This document shows positions 24,757 through 33,209 of a DNA stretch of 42,009 bases, one piece after another. Every line of letters starts with the position of its first letter. Positions within the stretch are counted from its first letter, which is position 1. This DNA is from Blastocatellia bacterium. GTDB lineage: Bacteria; Acidobacteriota; Blastocatellia; Pyrinomonadales; Pyrinomonadaceae. Location: NCBI GenBank assembly GCA_003488005.1, contig DNND01000017.1, forward strand, positions 1 through 42,009, given 5' to 3'. A model generated the notes under the pieces. It did no database searches. It had not been told where the DNA came from and saw only the letters and a list, made by a program, of their open reading frames with translations. A program made the position numbers and the translations under genes.

Positions 24757-25422
24757 CTAAAAGTTTCTGCAGGGAGGCTCGCCAAGTTCAAGCTTGCGGG
24801 TTGAAAGCGCCTCGGCAAGGGGACTCGGGAATGACCAGTCGGGCCGCTGCCAGACGGAACCATCTTTGAATTCAATGCGGTTGATGACAGCCTTCTCGGC
24901 GAACGCATTCTTGCTTTCGTTGCCGAGCGTCGCGGTGTTGATTACCGAGGTTGTCGGCGGGGTCAGACTGAACACTTCAAAACTTCGCTGCTGATCTGCC
25001 TTGATCTGACTGGCGCAGAAAAACTGGCGCGCTGACAAATTCTGCGGGTTCGCGGATTCTATGACCTGATATTCCCAGTAGAAGTTTTTGATCGTTTTCG
25101 AGTTCGTGTTTTGCAATTTGACCTTATAGATAAATATCCGGCTGGTCTTGACTGCGCTGCGAGCGGCATCGCGCTCGGCCTTCTTCAATTCCTGACTCTT
25201 AATAATATCGCCATACTGAATTTGCGCGATGGCTTTTTCTCGATCGGTCCGCTGACGGTAGTCCGGCGGCGCGTTCCATTCCGGTTCCTCTATCAAAGCC
25301 GCATGGAAATGACTCCAACCAAACTTGAGCACTGAGAGATTCGAGTCGCCCTGAGCCGCTCCGGGAATCTCTGCGGCAAGCACGACCAGCAACAATAGAG
25401 TGATATTTAGTATTACCTTCAT
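24757..25422 (-). CDS. Secreted hypothetical protein with C-terminal IEF-DGSVWQRP motif (paralogue 1)
   Basis: A 221-residue protein with signal peptide (about 1-23, AAQ cleavage) and a GAGGTG-like ribosome binding site. The mature region contains the charged helix YGDIIKSQELKKAERDAARS, then beta-strands SRIFIYKVKLQNTNSKTIKN and YWEYQVIES, which look like an immunoglobulin-type fold for extracellular contacts. The end carries AVINRIEFKDGSVWQRPDW, also present at the end of the next gene product. Two or more cysteines are in the mature part (FFCAS, EPPCRNF). No function is recognised. Confidence 0.65.
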   Translation of the reverse strand: MKVILNITLLLLVVLAAEIPGAAQGDSNLSVLKFGWSHFHAALIEEPEWNAPPDYRQRTDREKAIAQIQYGDIIKSQELKKAERDAARSAVKTSRIFIYKVKLQNTNSKTIKNFYWEYQVIESANPQNLSARQFFCASQIKADQQRSFEVFSLTPPTTSVINTATLGNESKNAFAEKAVINRIEFKDGSVWQRPDWSFPSPLAEALSTRKLELGEPPCRNF

Positions 25423-25476
25423 GACACCTCTTCTGGTCCTGTGCCAAGAGCTACATAATAAAGGCGGCGTCGGAAC

Positions 25477-26070
25477 TTAAGGCCTTTGCCAAACCGAGCC
25501 GTCGGAAAACTCAATCTTGTTGATAACTACCGCTTGAAATTCCGAGAAGGCTCGCCGGTCAACATATTCGCTTACGAATTTCATTTCGCCGGGAGCGATT
25601 TTTTTCTTGCTGTGATATTTATACCGCTTCAACTCGTGCTCCAAGGTCGCATCGTTAAAGAAGACGTAATTCCAATCGATGGCCTTGATAACTTTGGCGC
25701 TGACATTTTTCACGAGCATGTAATTCTCGCGCCTAATTTCGACGTTCTCAATTCTCTCCATCTCGCCCACGACCGGATCACGCGTGGGAGGAGATCCCTG
25801 CGGTCTGACGGGACTGGTACCCATCGGCACGCCCATCGTGTTTACGGGATTTCCGAGGGTATTAATCGGATCGTCTTTGGTATTGGTGCGCCGGCCCGAC
25901 GAGTCGGCTTTAAAAATCGGATCGTCCGCTCGTCGGGTGCGGTGTGTTACGCCCCAGCGAAAATCCTGCACTACGATTTCGGGATAATCGGGTTGAGTGG
26001 CGGGAGGGTTTTGCGCTGACACGCAAGTCGCCAGCATGATCGTTGCCAACAATACCGCTGTCGGATTCAT
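25477..26070 (-). CDS. Secreted hypothetical protein with C-terminal IEF-DGSVWQRP motif (paralogue 2)
   Basis: A 197-residue protein with signal peptide (1-19). A low-complexity segment (about 58-95) contains NTLGNPVNTMGVPMGTSPV, and the second half has ENVEIRRENYMLVKNVSAKV, KAIDWNYVFFND and finally VVINKIEFSDGSVWQRP with the stop immediately after. The second half matches the layout of the neighbouring 221-residue protein (strands, W/Y-rich segment, then IEF-x-DGSVWQRP), so the two are probably diverged tandem paralogues. The function is unknown. It is 54 bases upstream of the sister gene on the same strand. Confidence 0.65.
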   Translation of the reverse strand: MNPTAVLLATIMLATCVSAQNPPATQPDYPEIVVQDFRWGVTHRTRRADDPIFKADSSGRRTNTKDDPINTLGNPVNTMGVPMGTSPVRPQGSPPTRDPVVGEMERIENVEIRRENYMLVKNVSAKVIKAIDWNYVFFNDATLEHELKRYKYHSKKKIAPGEMKFVSEYVDRRAFSEFQAVVINKIEFSDGSVWQRP

Positions 26071-26187
26071 AACCGATCCTCAATTCCGGGAAGGGAGAGA
26101 TTGACGCATTTATACCATATTTGCGGCTGCATTGAGCTATCCATATTGGGAAACCAAGACATAAGTCGGACGGCGGAACCGGGTCGG

Positions 26188-27459
26188 CTAGCGCAGCACG
26201 GCTGCTTGGGGACTAATGAGCAAGAGATGCCAGCGTTGGAACGTGTTGATTGTTTCGCTCGGCAAAACCCGGACGTAGGCGGTTTGCAGGAAAAGCTTAT
26301 CTGGCGTGGGCCACTCGAGTCGCACGATTGGATTGAATGAGGCAGGAATTGCAGACGCGGATGTAGCCACAGGATCCGGCTTGTTCGCGTTCGCTTCGCT
26401 TGTTTTATTACTCGCCGAACTCTTCTCTTCGTAACTTTTCGAAGCAGAAATCAACGCATCCCGCAAACGAATGCGTGCTTGCGTCGGTTTAGTTGTCGCC
26501 GCGTCGTAAATCATCACGTCCGTATCGAACGCCGCAGCCACTTTTGAAGAGTCGGATGACCAGGCCGGCAAAGCGTCGCTGAGATTGTCGTCAAGCAACC
26601 GCTCCGATCCATCGACGCTGATCAGGCGCGGCCGGCCCGCCGGCAGTTTGTATTCCTTTTCGCGCGCATCCCACTCGCTCTCCCGGCAAGCCAGCGCCAC
26701 CAGTGCATGATTGTCCGGCGCCCATGAAGAATAAAAATAGATGAGACCTTCGCGCGTGGTCAGAGGTTTCAAGTCATAGCCATCGCGATTGCAGATATAG
26801 ATCTGCTCGGTGCTAAACATTGCGATGGCGGGAAAAGCCGGAGCTATCGAAGGCAGCGGCGAAGCTTGAACATCTTCTGGCAAGGTCGCTCCCGGCGGTG
26901 TCGGCGTCGGGGTGGGTTTGACGCCGCGGTGGGCGATAAAAGTAATGAAGTTACCGTCAGGCGACCAGGCGACGGTTTCCGGGAACACACAGGAAAGATC
27001 GGGCGGCGTCAGGTTGCGCAGGAAATGACCATCGGAGGAATAGACATCGATACTGAACGCCGGGCCCGGTTGATCGTCGGTGCCGTAAAGAACAAGTGCG
27101 CGCTGTCCGTCAGGCGAACGAACGGTTCGCAACAGCGCGTCATTCTGTCGCCGCGTGTTGAAATCAATTTGGATGGCCTCAATCTTTTCGGCTGCGTCGT
27201 CATTCTTAATGTCGTCAGGCACCTTGACGTCGGCTTCAAAACGGTAAGCGAGTCGTTGTGCGGGAACATCTCGTAAGACCAGTGGGCGCGCTTCCCGGCG
27301 ATCCATGATCGTTGAACATGACGTTACCAGCAGACTGAAGATTGCGACGACGATCAACGTTCCGCAGTTGCTCGTTCGAAAAACACTTCGGCCATGTGAA
27401 CGTAGCTTCGTTTGTTTCCAGGGTTTCGTGAACTCCTGGCGCGGAGGGAATTTAATCAA
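26188..27459 (-). CDS. Lipoprotein with TolB/WD40-like (PD40) beta-propeller repeats
   Basis: The 423-residue product has a hydrophobic segment (about 34-48) ending in the lipobox VTSC, so it is likely a lipoprotein after a long basic leader; an internal start cannot be excluded. Blades of PD40 type are visible as VRSPDGQRALVLYG, VAWSPDGNFITFI, SSWAPDNHALVAL and PAWSSDSSKVAAAF. A proline/threonine-rich loop (PTPTPTPPG) interrupts the propeller, and an NK/SE-rich linker precedes the last blade. Such proteins are periplasmic scaffolds or sensors; the partner is unknown. Confidence 0.75.
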   Translation of the reverse strand: MIKFPPRQEFTKPWKQTKLRSHGRSVFRTSNCGTLIVVAIFSLLVTSCSTIMDRREARPLVLRDVPAQRLAYRFEADVKVPDDIKNDDAAEKIEAIQIDFNTRRQNDALLRTVRSPDGQRALVLYGTDDQPGPAFSIDVYSSDGHFLRNLTPPDLSCVFPETVAWSPDGNFITFIAHRGVKPTPTPTPPGATLPEDVQASPLPSIAPAFPAIAMFSTEQIYICNRDGYDLKPLTTREGLIYFYSSWAPDNHALVALACRESEWDAREKEYKLPAGRPRLISVDGSERLLDDNLSDALPAWSSDSSKVAAAFDTDVMIYDAATTKPTQARIRLRDALISASKSYEEKSSASNKTSEANANKPDPVATSASAIPASFNPIVRLEWPTPDKLFLQTAYVRVLPSETINTFQRWHLLLISPQAAVLR

Positions 27460-27523
27460 CTCGATTCGGGCCTTCTGCTTTTTGCGCGATGAAAAAAAAA
27501 GGCTCTCGCAAATGTTCGGAAAA

Positions 27524-27597
27524 CAAACTGTTAGTTTGCGATGGCTCGTTAGCGCTCAACTCGAATGTTTGCGGACCGCCGCAAACTAAGAGTTTGC
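27524..27597. repeat. CAAACTNNNAGTTTG palindromes
   Basis: Two hairpins with 3-base centres lie in the gap between the lipoprotein and Zn-peptidase genes: CAAACT-GTT-AGTTTG at 27524-27538 and GCAAACT-AAG-AGTTTGC at 27581-27597. The same 17-base word as the first occurs again at 39514-39530. Confidence 0.6.
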
Positions 27598-27636
27598 TTT
27601 ACATTTATGGACCGCGGGCAAACGGCCAATGACGCG

Positions 27637-28554
27637 CTAACGGCCATAAACAAGCTCGCGCGATAACGCCGGCCTTAAAAATAGAATCGCGCGAATTGTG
27701 TCGCGTGGCGAAAGATGATCCTCATCGCCCTCATCCGTATCGACACAGTTGTGTTCCAGCGCCCGCGCTATTCTTTGGGGCAAGGCTTCATAACTTGGCG
27801 TTGCCGACACATAAGAACGAGTTGTCAGGGCTCCCACGAGATCGCACGTTAACTCTTCTGCTCTTTGGTCTTTAATCTTTAAGCCAGTCAAAAAAGAGGC
27901 GCGATTGCCAACCGCTCGAAACAAAAGTTTTAAGTTATCCTGACTGCCGTCGGCAATGTGAACCAACTCGTGCGAGAGCACGCTGATGATTCCTTCGTCC
28001 GAAGGCAGACCAGCCAGGAAAATGGTGCCAAATATTATGGTGCGCGGATTTCGCATCAACACGGATGCGTTGTCGCGCGAGTCAACATCCGGACGAACGT
28101 CTCTTACCGCTTCGACGCGCGCCACGGCCCGCTGAATTTTCAAATTCAGTCCCTTACTTCCGGTTAGGTTGTAATCCCTGGCCAACTGCCTTAACGAAGC
28201 CACGACCAGCCGTTGTGATAACGGCAGCAAACGCAGCGCGCGTTCGGCGCCCGCTACTGCTTCGGTACTGTCCACCGGCAGGGAAGGCCGAGACTGCATG
28301 TCGTCGATAGGCACGCTTCCTTTTGGATCTCGTACGCGCTCGTTACAAACCATTTCGCTGGCCACTTCAACCATTTCACGCGCTTCTGTTGACACTCGGT
28401 CGCGCGAATGGCTCGTCAGTGCCGAACGCGACGGCCGTTTCTGCGCTAGAACTTGTGTGGTGCGAGGCACAACAGTCGCAACCAGCAACAAGACTGACAG
28501 CGCCATACCCAACGGCAAGCGAAGCGGAACAATATGTCTGCAGTAAAGTCTCAT
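27637..28554 (-). CDS. Secreted M48-like zinc metallopeptidase
   Basis: The 305-residue protein has an N-terminal signal or anchor segment (about 10-37, VLAQ) and a zinc-binding SHELVH motif (His195, Glu196, His199), followed by RAEELTCD (231-238), where Glu234 is the likely third ligand as in gluzincins. The context GTIFLAGLPSDEGIISVLSH is the helix preceding the M48-type HExxH. The enzyme would act in the periplasm or outside; no substrate is evident. An N-terminal region of about 100 residues has no recognised domain. Confidence 0.75.
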   Translation of the reverse strand: MRLYCRHIVPLRLPLGMALSVLLLVATVVPRTTQVLAQKRPSRSALTSHSRDRVSTEAREMVEVASEMVCNERVRDPKGSVPIDDMQSRPSLPVDSTEAVAGAERALRLLPLSQRLVVASLRQLARDYNLTGSKGLNLKIQRAVARVEAVRDVRPDVDSRDNASVLMRNPRTIIFGTIFLAGLPSDEGIISVLSHELVHIADGSQDNLKLLFRAVGNRASFLTGLKIKDQRAEELTCDLVGALTTRSYVSATPSYEALPQRIARALEHNCVDTDEGDEDHLSPRDTIRAILFLRPALSRELVYGR

Positions 28555-28578
28555 CGTTTTAATTCGTTAACAGTTGCA

Positions 28579-29358
28579 TCAGCGATGCTGCCAGGCGGCT
28601 TTACGTTTCTCGCCAAAAGCATTGATGCCTTCGACGGCGTCCTGGGTTTTCATTAGCTCGTGCAGATACATATCTTCAATCTCTTTGAGCGCATCATCAA
28701 GCGAACGTCCCTGACCCAAATCAATCGCCCTCTTGGCATGTCCCAGGGCCAGCGCCGAAAGCCCGCGCAGTTGTGCCAACAGCCGCGACGTCTCCGCTTC
28801 CAGCTCGGCAGCCGGAACCACCCGACTTACTAATCCCAACGCCAGCGCCTCTCGAGCTTCAATTATTTCACCCGTAAGCATCAGTTCGCGCGCGCGCCGA
28901 TCGCCAATAACGCGCGGTAACAAGATCGCGGCGACTGGGGCGAACACACCCAGCTTGATCTCAGGTTGTCCAAAACGCGCCTGGTCGCTGGCGATAACGA
29001 AATCACAGAATGTTATCAACTCGCAGCCGCCGCCTAGCGCTGGTCCATTAACAACGGCGAGCGTGGGCCGGCTGATCTGCTCGAGGCTGCGAAAGATGGC
29101 ATGAAACGAGTCGAGCATTTGATATATCGTTTCGTGCGCATGTTCTTCGACGCTAACGCCGGCGCTAAAGGCGCGGCAATCCGGCGCGGCGGCGAACACA
29201 ATAGCCGCGAGATCGCGCTGTTGCGAACATTCGTCCAGCGCTTTGCTCATCTCCCGCATCATTGCGATGTTCAGAACGTTGAGCGGCGGACTCGCCAGCG
29301 TAATGCGCCCGACGCGGTCCTCGATTGCAAAATTGATGTGGTTGAAAGTGCCTGACAT
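28579..29358 (-). CDS. Enoyl-CoA hydratase/isomerase family protein
   Basis: From MSGTFNHINFAIEDRVGRIT the protein has 259 residues, the usual crotonase length. Oxyanion-hole segments are FSAGVSVEEH and NGPALGGGCELITFCD, and the catalytic-glutamate regions GGGCEL and FGQPEIKLGV are both present. The N-terminal PPLNVL and the SAGVSVEEH motif are more like the cyclohexa-1,5-dienecarbonyl-CoA hydratase subgroup than typical fatty-acid enzymes, but the substrate cannot be assigned. An ATG at 29382 would add eight residues without family support. It ends the minus-strand block and is divergent from the thioredoxin gene. Confidence 0.9.
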   Translation of the reverse strand: MSGTFNHINFAIEDRVGRITLASPPLNVLNIAMMREMSKALDECSQQRDLAAIVFAAAPDCRAFSAGVSVEEHAHETIYQMLDSFHAIFRSLEQISRPTLAVVNGPALGGGCELITFCDFVIASDQARFGQPEIKLGVFAPVAAILLPRVIGDRRARELMLTGEIIEAREALALGLVSRVVPAAELEAETSRLLAQLRGLSALALGHAKRAIDLGQGRSLDDALKEIEDMYLHELMKTQDAVEGINAFGEKRKAAWQHR

Positions 29359-29549
29359 TGTCGCTGAATCCGCCCGCCGCAATTGTACGTGTTTCCTGTC
29401 GGTCTAAGCCATCTTGCAGTAATAAACTACTTTCGCAAAACTTTCGCCACTAGTACGGTATTAGATCTAAGCAGTTCAAAGTTTAAACTTCAGGGTTTGG
29501 ATGGCAGCAAAAACCTGAACCCATGGCGGACTGACTGGAGACCTGGAAC

Positions 29550-29999
29550 ATGCCTATCGTGACGTGTGAAAAGTGTGGCACTAAAAACCGAGTCGATGAG
29601 AATCCTCCCGTTGACCGCATCGCAAAATGTGGCAAGTGTGGCGCTCCGCTGACGGGCGCGACCACTGCGACTTCCGACAAACCAGTAATTGTAACCGACC
29701 AAAGTTTTTCGCAGGAGATCCTAAACACTCCCGGCGTCGTCTTGTTGGATTGTTGGGCTCCCTGGTGTGGGCCATGCCGCATGGTTGGCCCAATCATGGA
29801 ACAGCTTGCCGCCGAAGCCCAGGGCCGTTATCGCGTCGCCAAGTTGAATGTCGACGATAATCCGCGCACAGCCAGCCAATTTCAGATTCAGAGTATTCCC
29901 ACCATGCTTATCTTCAAGGACGGAAAGCTCGTTGACCGGCTGATCGGGGCCCAGCCCAAACCGGCAATCGCCACGCGTCTCGCGGCGCATGCGTCCTAG
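29550..29999 (+). CDS. trxC: Thioredoxin 2 (zinc-ribbon thioredoxin)
   Basis: The 149-residue protein has an N-terminal CxxC-x17-CxxC zinc site (Cys6, Cys9, Cys27, Cys30) and a thioredoxin domain with the active site WCGPC (72-76), DCWAPWCGPC and the cis-proline context SIPTMLIFKDG. This layout is that of Trx2/TrxC, a cytoplasmic disulfide reductase linked to oxidative stress. GGAG lies about 9 bases upstream of the ATG. It is followed at 78 bases by a DoxX gene on the same strand. Confidence 0.95.
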   Translation: MPIVTCEKCGTKNRVDENPPVDRIAKCGKCGAPLTGATTATSDKPVIVTDQSFSQEILNTPGVVLLDCWAPWCGPCRMVGPIMEQLAAEAQGRYRVAKLNVDDNPRTASQFQIQSIPTMLIFKDGKLVDRLIGAQPKPAIATRLAAHAS

Positions 30000-30076
30000 C
30001 CTCTGCTCTTTGCGCTTTGCTCGTTGCCCGTTAATATCGGCACCGCTTTCCCAGTTTCATTGAGAGGTCCCTTAGC

Positions 30077-30511
30077 ATGTTTAGAAGATTGATCTCCACC
30101 TCCGCTACCTGGATCCCGCTGCCGCTACGCCTGGCGATGGCCACGATATTTGTGGCCCATGGCGCGCAGAAGGTGTTCGGCAGTTTCAATGGGCCAGGTC
30201 TTCAAAAATGGACGTCTATCCCACTTCCTTTTAGTTTTATGAAGCCTACCTGGCTCTGGCTTGGCGCCGCCGCGTTTACGGAACTGATTGGCGGCATTCT
30301 GCTTTTCCTGGGTCTGTTCACTCGACTGGGCGCGTTCCTGATCGCGTGTACGATGGTGACCGCGCTGGCCGGAGTTCACTGGCCAAACTTCTTTATGCCG
30401 CAAGGAATTGAATATCGGCTGGCTTTGGTGGCAATTTGTCTGGCGTTATTGATTTCCGGTGGCGGAATTGCTTCAGTTGATCTTGCGATGTCAGCAGGCC
30501 GAAGGCGATAA
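30077..30511 (+). CDS. DoxX family membrane protein
   Basis: The 144-residue protein has four predicted membrane helices and the DoxX pattern PLRLAMATIFVAHGAQKVFG at the first helix, then AAFTELIGGILLFLGLFTRL and HWPNFFMPQGIEYRLALV. Bacterial DoxX proteins are membrane proteins of partly understood role, in some species linked with oxidative-stress complexes. It lies directly after trxC, which fits a redox-related pair; this is inference. Confidence 0.9.
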   Translation: MFRRLISTSATWIPLPLRLAMATIFVAHGAQKVFGSFNGPGLQKWTSIPLPFSFMKPTWLWLGAAAFTELIGGILLFLGLFTRLGAFLIACTMVTALAGVHWPNFFMPQGIEYRLALVAICLALLISGGGIASVDLAMSAGRRR

Positions 30512-30577
30512 ATTTTGGTAAAGAGTAAATTGTGAAAGGTGGATTAAACTTCCAAGTGCAACTGTGAAATTGGCTTT

Positions 30578-30592
30578 CGCTCCAGCGGAGCG
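30578..30592. repeat. CGCTCC-AGC-GGAGCG palindrome
   Basis: A 6-bp perfect stem with a 3-base centre lies in the 105-base gap between doxX and the MFS gene. It resembles the other short-loop palindromes of the window. No T-tract follows, so it is not called as a terminator. Confidence 0.5.
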
Positions 30593-30616
30593 GGATGTTT
30601 ACTTTTCACGATCTCT

Positions 30617-31885
30617 ATGAAACGCTCTCCGATGGTCGTAATCTTCACGACCGTATTCATCGATCTGGTTGGGTTCGGCATTGTCATTCCAGTGCTTCCT
30701 TTTTACGCCGAAGGAACGCGCTTTAATGCCACGCCGCGCACTGTCGGATTTCTGTTCGCGTCCTATTCCGTGATGCAGTTGATCTTCTCGCCGGTCCTGG
30801 GCCGCTTGTCCGACAAGTATGGCCGACGGCCCGTTCTGCTGATTTCCATTATCGGCACCGGCATCGGTTTTTTGATTCTCGGTTTTGCCACCACACTCTG
30901 GATGTTGTTTGTGGGCCGGATTCTTGACGGCATCACAGGCGGGAACATTTCAACAGCGCAAGCTTATATTGCAGATATCACGACAAAAGAAGAGCGAGCC
31001 AAAGGAATGGGGTTGTTGGGCGCTGCGTTTGGTTTGGGATTTATTTTCGGCCCCGCAATCGGAGGGATACTGAGCCAGTGGGGTGTGGCCGTGCCTTTCT
31101 TGTTTGCGGCCGGCTTGTGCTTTGCAAACGCGACTCTCCTTTATTTCACTTTGCCGGAAACAGTAACAGCCGATCACCCTGCACGCACCCTGGCAGCCGG
31201 AGGACGCGGCTTGTCACAATTGATTCAGTCACTAAAACAACCGCGGCTGGGGTTCGTGCTAATAATTTATTTCATGTTCATCGTCGCGTTCTCGATAATG
31301 ACCACGACGTTTTCGCTTTACACGATGTTTCGCTTTGGGTATGACGCAAAGCACAATGGCTATCTTTTTGCCTACGTCGGCATCCTCGCCGTCATTATTC
31401 AGGGCGGATTGATTGGCCGGTTGGTAAAGCGGTTTGGTGAGTTGCCGCTGGTGATCGTTGGTGCACTTTTCTTTGCGGCAAGTCTCTTTGCTGTGCCCTT
31501 CGTGGGCCCCCACGCGGGCGGACTTTTGGGGCTGTTGATAGGGGGAGGAATTTTTTCGGCGGGAAACTCGCTGGCAACGCCTTCGCTAACCAGCCTGGCT
31601 TCCAAAAGTGTCGGGCGCGGGGAACAGGGAGGCGTGCTCGGCGTTACCCAATCGGTGGCGAGCCTGGCAAGAGCAGTCGGTCCGGCGCTGGCGGCATTCC
31701 TCATCCACAGCACCATTGCTTACGAGGGCGCGGACGGCAAGTCACACTTCATGAGCGATCACTCGTTGTTCGTAACTTTTTGGACTGGGGCGGGAATAAT
31801 GTTTCTGGCGTTTCTGCTCGCGGCATATTTCACTCGCGTGCACGCGCTGGACTATTCGGAAGACCGCGTCGCCGAAGCGGCTTAG
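30617..31885 (+). CDS. MFS transporter, TetA/multidrug-efflux type
   Basis: The 422-residue protein has twelve predicted helices. It has FIDLVGFGIVIPVLPFYAEG in helix 1, the cytoplasmic motif A GRLSDKYGRRPVLL after helix 2, and a second motif-A-like GRLVKRFGELPLV after helix 8. This is the TCR/Tet group of drug:H+ antiporters; in acidobacteria the substrates are unknown. It is followed by an inverted repeat and the convergent DUF3298 gene. Confidence 0.92.
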   Translation: MKRSPMVVIFTTVFIDLVGFGIVIPVLPFYAEGTRFNATPRTVGFLFASYSVMQLIFSPVLGRLSDKYGRRPVLLISIIGTGIGFLILGFATTLWMLFVGRILDGITGGNISTAQAYIADITTKEERAKGMGLLGAAFGLGFIFGPAIGGILSQWGVAVPFLFAAGLCFANATLLYFTLPETVTADHPARTLAAGGRGLSQLIQSLKQPRLGFVLIIYFMFIVAFSIMTTTFSLYTMFRFGYDAKHNGYLFAYVGILAVIIQGGLIGRLVKRFGELPLVIVGALFFAASLFAVPFVGPHAGGLLGLLIGGGIFSAGNSLATPSLTSLASKSVGRGEQGGVLGVTQSVASLARAVGPALAAFLIHSTIAYEGADGKSHFMSDHSLFVTFWTGAGIMFLAFLLAAYFTRVHALDYSEDRVAEAA

Positions 31886-31890
31886 CTCCT

Positions 31891-31993
31891 ATCCGCAGAT
31901 TACGCAGATTACACAGATTGAAAAGGCAAGCACCACCCGCAAAGCCAAGTGAGTTTGAATTCTAAATCGGCGTAATCTGTGTAATCTGCGGAT
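31891..31993. repeat. Palindromic CAGATTAC-type inverted repeat between convergent genes
   Basis: The arms 31891-31919 and 31965-31993 are imperfect inverted repeats (about 25 of 29 bases pair) made of the short word CAGATTAC, separated by 45 bases. It spans almost the full gap between the MFS and DUF3298 stops, so it may act as a bidirectional transcription end or message stabiliser. Confidence 0.7.
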
Positions 31994-31996
31994 TGC

Positions 31997-33154
31997 TTAC
32001 TTCGCAAGCTGCGCTACTGGTCCATCTGGTTTGATAATATCTTTAAGGGCCGAGTAGGGCACCAGCACAAACTGCGGGCCAGCGGCGTATGGCGCAACCT
32101 GGTAAGAATCGAAGTTGATCCCAAGTCCGTTTTTCGTGATGGTCCAACTGCGAAAATTGTTCGCATTCGGGCCGGCGCCGCGCTGAATCCAATCATCGTC
32201 CAGCATTCCATCGTCGCCTTTCGCCTTGGACTGTTTTTTTAAATCCTGAATGCAGTAGGCAGAAAGCGCCTGTAGGTATTTCGCGCCCGGTTTGAACAGG
32301 TCGGCGAGCTTTAGCTGCCGGCCGTTGCGCAAATCAAAATTGATAACGTCGGTGTACGAGTTTGGGTGCGCCGCGCCTGCCGAATAGCCGCCGATATCAA
32401 ACTGCACGCTAATCAGATCGTCTTGCGCCAGCTCAATCGTGTAACCGGCGCCGAGGTCGCTGCCGGTGTCGCTTCCCATTGGGTTTTCTTCACCAGCGCT
32501 TTCAGCCATTTGCGCGCGAAACGCGTTGACCTGTTTTGTAACTAAGCCACGGGCTGCCTGATTAAACTTTTCCACATTTGGATTGGTCGAACCGCTTAAC
32601 TGCGGATACTCGGCATCGATTTCATACTTCAGCTTCTTATTCTTTTCCTTGATTTGGCGAGCGATGATCTCAACGCCATTGGTAAATTCGATCGGTTCCT
32701 GTTGTAACGAAAACGCTGCGGCTCTGCTGCCGTCCGGCCTGGTCCAATTGCCGGCAATCTCAATCAGTCCATTGTCTCCAGTTTTCCAAATGCCTTTGAA
32801 GACACCGGTCTGTTTACCATTTGCGTCAAACTCTTCGAGCACGAGATTGTTTGCGCTGTCGATAGTGCCGCGCACGTCAATTTTGGTTCCAACTTTTTGA
32901 TAAAAATATGTGCCGGCGAGTTTGTCCGATTCGCGCATCAGCTTCATCTGCAAACCCAGCGCGCTGCCGATCGAGCCTTTGAAATACCATGGTTTAGTTG
33001 GCGTAATCCCGCCCTGCGGATGCTGAAACTGATCGCTGTTTGATCCCTGACTCCCCGTCTTTTGTTCTGGCGGCGCGGAAGCTTTGCGGCAGGCCGCAAA
33101 GCCATAGGCTGAAATCAGTACCAATAAGATCAGAAGCTGCTTACGAAAGAACAT
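31997..33154 (-). CDS. DUF3298-domain lipoprotein
   Basis: From MFFRKQLLILLVLISAYGF the product has 385 residues with a signal segment and a likely lipid-attachment cysteine in FAAC. The middle (about 55-160) is a small beta-domain with GTYFYQKVGTKIDVRG. The second half has DAEYPQL, LISVQFDIGGYSAGAAHPNS and RNGRQLKLADLFKPG with GINFDSYQVAPYAAGPQ, the classic DUF4163/DUF3298 signatures found in RsiV-like and PdaC-like cell-envelope proteins. The open frame extends to 33244, which would overlap the upstream CYTH-like gene; the internal start leaves a 55-base gap and is preferred. No RBS is clear. Confidence 0.82.
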   Translation of the reverse strand: MFFRKQLLILLVLISAYGFAACRKASAPPEQKTGSQGSNSDQFQHPQGGITPTKPWYFKGSIGSALGLQMKLMRESDKLAGTYFYQKVGTKIDVRGTIDSANNLVLEEFDANGKQTGVFKGIWKTGDNGLIEIAGNWTRPDGSRAAAFSLQQEPIEFTNGVEIIARQIKEKNKKLKYEIDAEYPQLSGSTNPNVEKFNQAARGLVTKQVNAFRAQMAESAGEENPMGSDTGSDLGAGYTIELAQDDLISVQFDIGGYSAGAAHPNSYTDVINFDLRNGRQLKLADLFKPGAKYLQALSAYCIQDLKKQSKAKGDDGMLDDDWIQRGAGPNANNFRSWTITKNGLGINFDSYQVAPYAAGPQFVLVPYSALKDIIKPDGPVAQLAK

Positions 33155-33209
33155 AAATTTTGTGGCCCAACTGCGTCGCGGTTCGTTGCGCCTTGCGCGA
33201 TTGCTGGTT

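Noticed and set aside
25486..26019. Plus-strand open frame of 177 codons
   Set aside because: Antisense to the secreted paralogue, which has a signal peptide and a motif shared with its neighbour.
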